A DNA stretch of 64,000 bases from Acidimicrobiaceae bacterium. GTDB lineage: Bacteria; Actinomycetota; Acidimicrobiia; Acidimicrobiales; RAAP-2. The stretch lies in contig PKXA01000102.1 in the NCBI GenBank assembly GCA_003133325.1, positions 1-64,000 of the forward strand. Direction: 5' to 3'. Shown one piece after another: positions 61,581 to 64,000 of this stretch. The notes under the pieces were generated by a model. That model had not been told where the DNA came from. It did not search any database and saw only the letters and a list, made by a program, of their open reading frames with translations. How positions within the stretch are numbered: position 1 is the stretch's first letter; every line of letters starts with the position of its first letter. The position numbers and the translations under genes were made by a program.

Positions 61581-62396
61581 ATGGCTGTCGCCAGTCCCGT
61601 CGCCAGTCCCATCGGATTCATCTACAAGCAGATGCGCTTTGGGCTGCGGACCATCCGCTGCCTTCCCAGTGCCCTCCAGTACCGCCGGGAGATCACCTTG
61701 CTGGTCTCCGACATCACCGTTGGCGCCGGTGCATTGGTGGTCGGGGGCGGCATGTTCTTCGTGGTGATCGGGATCGCCTTCTTCACCGGCACCGAAGTCG
61801 GATTGGAGGGTTTCACCGGACTGTCGCAGATCGGGGCCCAGGCCTTCACCGGTGTCATCTCCGCGTTGGCCAACGTTCGTGAGATCACCCCTCTGGTGGC
61901 CGGAGTGGCGTTCGCAGCCCAGGTGGGCGCCGGCTTCACTGCCCAGCTCGGGGCCATGCGGGTCTCCGAGGAAATCGATGCCCTCGAAGTGATCGGGGTG
62001 GACAGCGTCACCTATCTGGTCGGCACCCGGGTTTGGGCAGCGCTGATCACCATGATTCCCGTCTATCTGGCCGCCCTCTTCGCCAGCTTCATCGCCTCCC
62101 AACTGATGGTCACCGACCTCTTCCACCTGTCCGCCGGCACCTATCACCACTTCTTCCAGTTGTTCCTCCCGCCTGTCGATGTCCTGTACTCGTTCGTGAA
62201 GGCGATGGTCTTCATCGTGGCGGTGACCTTCATCCACTGTTACTACGGATACTCGGCCGAAGGTGGGCCGGCCGGCGTAGGTGTGGCCGCCGGTCGCGCC
62301 ATTCGGATGTCACTCATCGTCGTGGTGGTGCTCAACTTCTTGCTTTCGACCATTCTCTTCAGTGGAGCCTCTTCCACGGCCAGGCTTGTGGGATGA
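61581..62396 (+). CDS. YrbE/MlaE-family permease B of the Mce system
   Basis: 271 aa, paired with the permease upstream. REITPLVAGVAFAAQVGAGF and SEEIDALEVIGVDSVTYLVG (the ATPase-contact loop) identify the family. Several helices follow. It overlaps the next Mce gene as ATGA (62393-62396), so translation is coupled. The two permeases probably form the membrane core as a heterodimer. Confidence 0.92.
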   Translation: MAVASPVASPIGFIYKQMRFGLRTIRCLPSALQYRREITLLVSDITVGAGALVVGGGMFFVVIGIAFFTGTEVGLEGFTGLSQIGAQAFTGVISALANVREITPLVAGVAFAAQVGAGFTAQLGAMRVSEEIDALEVIGVDSVTYLVGTRVWAALITMIPVYLAALFASFIASQLMVTDLFHLSAGTYHHFFQLFLPPVDVLYSFVKAMVFIVAVTFIHCYYGYSAEGGPAGVGVAAGRAIRMSLIVVVVLNFLLSTILFSGASSTARLVG

Positions 62397-63646
62397 GACG
62401 GCTCAACGCTCTGGGACGAACAGCAGTGGTGCTGGTGGTGGTCGCCGCGGTGGTGGTCGGTGTGGCGGTGATCGAAAAGGGGGTAAACGGCGCATACAGC
62501 GGAAACCACCAGGTGGTCGGCCGCTTTTCCGCCGCCGGGCAGGGTCTTCAGCCTGGGGCCGAAGTCGACTTCGACGGTGTGCAGGTCGGAAAGGTGTCGT
62601 CCATCTCACTTGTACACCGGGCGGCTCAGGTGGCACTGAACCTCTATCCGAGCTTTCACTTTCCGGCCGATGGGACAGCAACCATCCAACCCCAGAACCT
62701 GTTCGGAGCCGACCAGGTCAGCATCACCTCACCCACCGGTGAGCGGGGTCCGGCGTTGAGGCCGGGAGCGCCCATCCCCCATACCAACGTGGCCAGTGAA
62801 CTCACCGATCTGCTGTCGGTGGCCGACCCCCTGCTCCAGCAGATAAACACCACCGACCTGTCACAAACCGTGTCCGAATTGGACCAGGCCACCAACGGCG
62901 CCGGTGCCGAGATCGCCGCCGGAATCACCGAAGGATCCAAGTTGGGGACGTTGTTGAGCACCACCCTCGGCGCTCAACTCACCGCCCTCGACTCACTGTC
63001 CGCCCTCACTGGCGCCCTGGAACCGGCCGCCTCCCAACTGAACGGGGTCTCTCTGTCCGCCAATGCGGCCCTGCCGGCCATCAACCGGGCCCAGGACGAC
63101 TTCCAGCGCCTCTTGGAGTCGATCAATCCGCTAGCGGAGAACCTGGCCCAGTTCCTGAGCGTCTATCACCCGGACATCGCCACACTCCTGACCACCGGCG
63201 ACAATGTGACCCGGGTGCTTCTGACCCACGAGACCGACATCGAACAGACGATCAGTGGGCTCTACCAATACGTCTACAAATTTGCCAACGCCCCGGCAGA
63301 TACCCTCCCGGACGGATCGAGAATCGGCTACTTCCAAGTGTTCATCAACTTCTCCGACGTGAACAACCTGGTCTGCAGCCTGATCGCCCCGGCCAGCGGT
63401 GGCCTCGCGGCTCTAGCCCCGCTGCAGGCCGCCCTGGGCGCCGCCGGCAGTTCCTTCGACTGCTCCTCCCAGACGGCCACGTTCAACACGCTGAACCCAC
63501 CGGCGGCAACGACCACTGCGACGGCCACCACCGCTCAACAGGGCCCCAAAGTGGCCCAGCAGGTCTACCAGGCCCTCGGGACCCCCCAGGCGCCCGCTCC
63601 CCAGTCCCTCGGGGGCTACATGTCCATGCTGCTCGGTGGGCTCTGA
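62393..63646 (+). CDS. Mce-family lipid-binding protein (first)
   Basis: 417 aa. One N-terminal membrane anchor (TAVVLVVVAAVVVGVAVIE) leads to the MlaD/Mce beta domain (about 35-115; VVGRFSAAGQGLQPGAEV, then DGVQVGKVSSISL) and a long helical needle region (about 130-310). The C-terminal tail is Thr/Ala/Gln-rich. Hexamers of such proteins form a hydrophobic channel across the envelope. ATG 62393 overlaps the upstream stop. Cargo (fatty acid, sterol or other lipid) is unknown. Confidence 0.92.
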   Translation: MRRLNALGRTAVVLVVVAAVVVGVAVIEKGVNGAYSGNHQVVGRFSAAGQGLQPGAEVDFDGVQVGKVSSISLVHRAAQVALNLYPSFHFPADGTATIQPQNLFGADQVSITSPTGERGPALRPGAPIPHTNVASELTDLLSVADPLLQQINTTDLSQTVSELDQATNGAGAEIAAGITEGSKLGTLLSTTLGAQLTALDSLSALTGALEPAASQLNGVSLSANAALPAINRAQDDFQRLLESINPLAENLAQFLSVYHPDIATLLTTGDNVTRVLLTHETDIEQTISGLYQYVYKFANAPADTLPDGSRIGYFQVFINFSDVNNLVCSLIAPASGGLAALAPLQAALGAAGSSFDCSSQTATFNTLNPPAATTTATATTAQQGPKVAQQVYQALGTPQAPAPQSLGGYMSMLLGGL

Positions 63647-64000
63647 TGGCTCGTTTGAGATTGCCGCGACGCTCCACCGGCCGCAAAGGCCATCTGGGAA
63701 CGCTGTTGAAATTCGGCGTGTTCGTCGGCATCAGTCTCGTCCTGCTGGTGGCGCTGGCCATCCGGGTGGGGAATATCTCTCTGTTCACCCATCGGACCTC
63801 CTACCAGGCACAGATGGCCGACGTCACCGGATTGCAGCCCAATAACGCCGTGAAGATCGCCGGGGTCACCGTGGGACAGGTGACCGGCATCACCGTCCAA
63901 CATGACCACGCCCTGGTGACGTTCGCCATCGACAACTCGGTTCACCTGCGCTCGAGCACCAAGTCCGGCCTTCAGGAGAACAACGTCCTCGGCCAGCAGT
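63646..64000 (+). CDS. Mce-family lipid-binding protein (second), 3' end cut by window
   Basis: The first 118 codons are visible and the frame is open to the window edge. It begins ATG at 63646, overlapping the preceding stop as TGATG. A basic start is followed by one membrane anchor (FGVFVGISLVLLVALAI) and the Mce domain start YQAQMADVTGLQPNNAVKIA, then GVTVGQVTGITV. Mce operons usually carry six such genes, so more are expected beyond the window. Confidence 0.9.
   Translation, partial: MARLRLPRRSTGRKGHLGTLLKFGVFVGISLVLLVALAIRVGNISLFTHRTSYQAQMADVTGLQPNNAVKIAGVTVGQVTGITVQHDHALVTFAIDNSVHLRSSTKSGLQENNVLGQQ

Overview
The window looks like chromosomal DNA of a high-GC actinobacterium, most likely from or near the class Acidimicrobiia. 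That placement is inference. It rests on two WhiB regulators, an Mce lipid-import locus, two WS/DGAT acyltransferases, a UPF0182 membrane protein and a mycobacterial-type succinate dehydrogenase, found together with MreB. Genes are dense on both strands. No integrase, transposase, phage module or CRISPR array was seen. The genes at both ends are cut by the window.

Layout. 1-2750: two VOC-fold proteins and an acyl-CoA dehydrogenase with a perfect inverted repeat upstream. 2971-7005: divergent cysS and valS, whose start codons are only 21 bp apart. 7080-11983: a Liv-type ABC importer operon (binding lipoprotein, fused LivH-LivM permease, LivG, LivF). 12127-16138: membrane-anchored esterase, first WS/DGAT and a beta-propeller lipoprotein. 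16279-18294: UvrD/PcrA helicase, followed by a broken OsmC/Ohr gene. 18750-24955: truncated globin, SulP anion transporter, a small HicA-like protein, and a fadD plus second WS/DGAT pair. 25065-28828: an SbcD/SbcC-like nuclease-ATPase pair beside initiator tRNA-fMet. 29147-43138: envelope and regulatory genes (UPF0182, a DivIVA-like fusion, YlbL-type Lon-PDZ protease, HEAT-repeat protein, MreB, a pseudo-HtrA, a DUF2342 protein, active HtrA, WhiB, formimidoyltransferase, WhiB). 43308-46855: MoxR-type ATPase with its VWA partner. 47075-50666: sdhCAB. 50704-54910: SCP2-like and VOC proteins, malate dehydrogenase, isocitrate dehydrogenase and MetF. 54989-59391: a Thr-rich membrane protein and the purN-purH-folD-cupin operon. 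59467-64000: MceG ATPase divergent from a YrbE-YrbE-Mce-Mce operon.

How the genes fit together. The lipid theme (acyl-CoA dehydrogenase, FadD, two WS/DGATs, esterase, SCP2-like protein, Mce importer) suggests uptake, activation, storage and oxidation of fatty acids or other lipids. The TCA genes sdhCAB, mdh and icd would take up the resulting carbon. MetF, FolD, PurN, PurH and glutamate formimidoyltransferase share folate one-carbon chemistry.

The most striking signal that gene calling does not explain is promoter placement. At least thirteen genes have a TANNNT -10 box ending 6-8 nt before the start codon (TAGGCT alone four times), which implies leaderless mRNAs. Three of these boxes start on the TAG stop codon of the upstream gene or pseudogene. 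cysS and valS share one symmetric 7-bp box facing both ways. The most unusual protein is a DivIVA-type coiled-coil protein ending in a cysteine/histidine module that resembles phage Mu gpF/SPP1 gp7 head-morphogenesis proteins.
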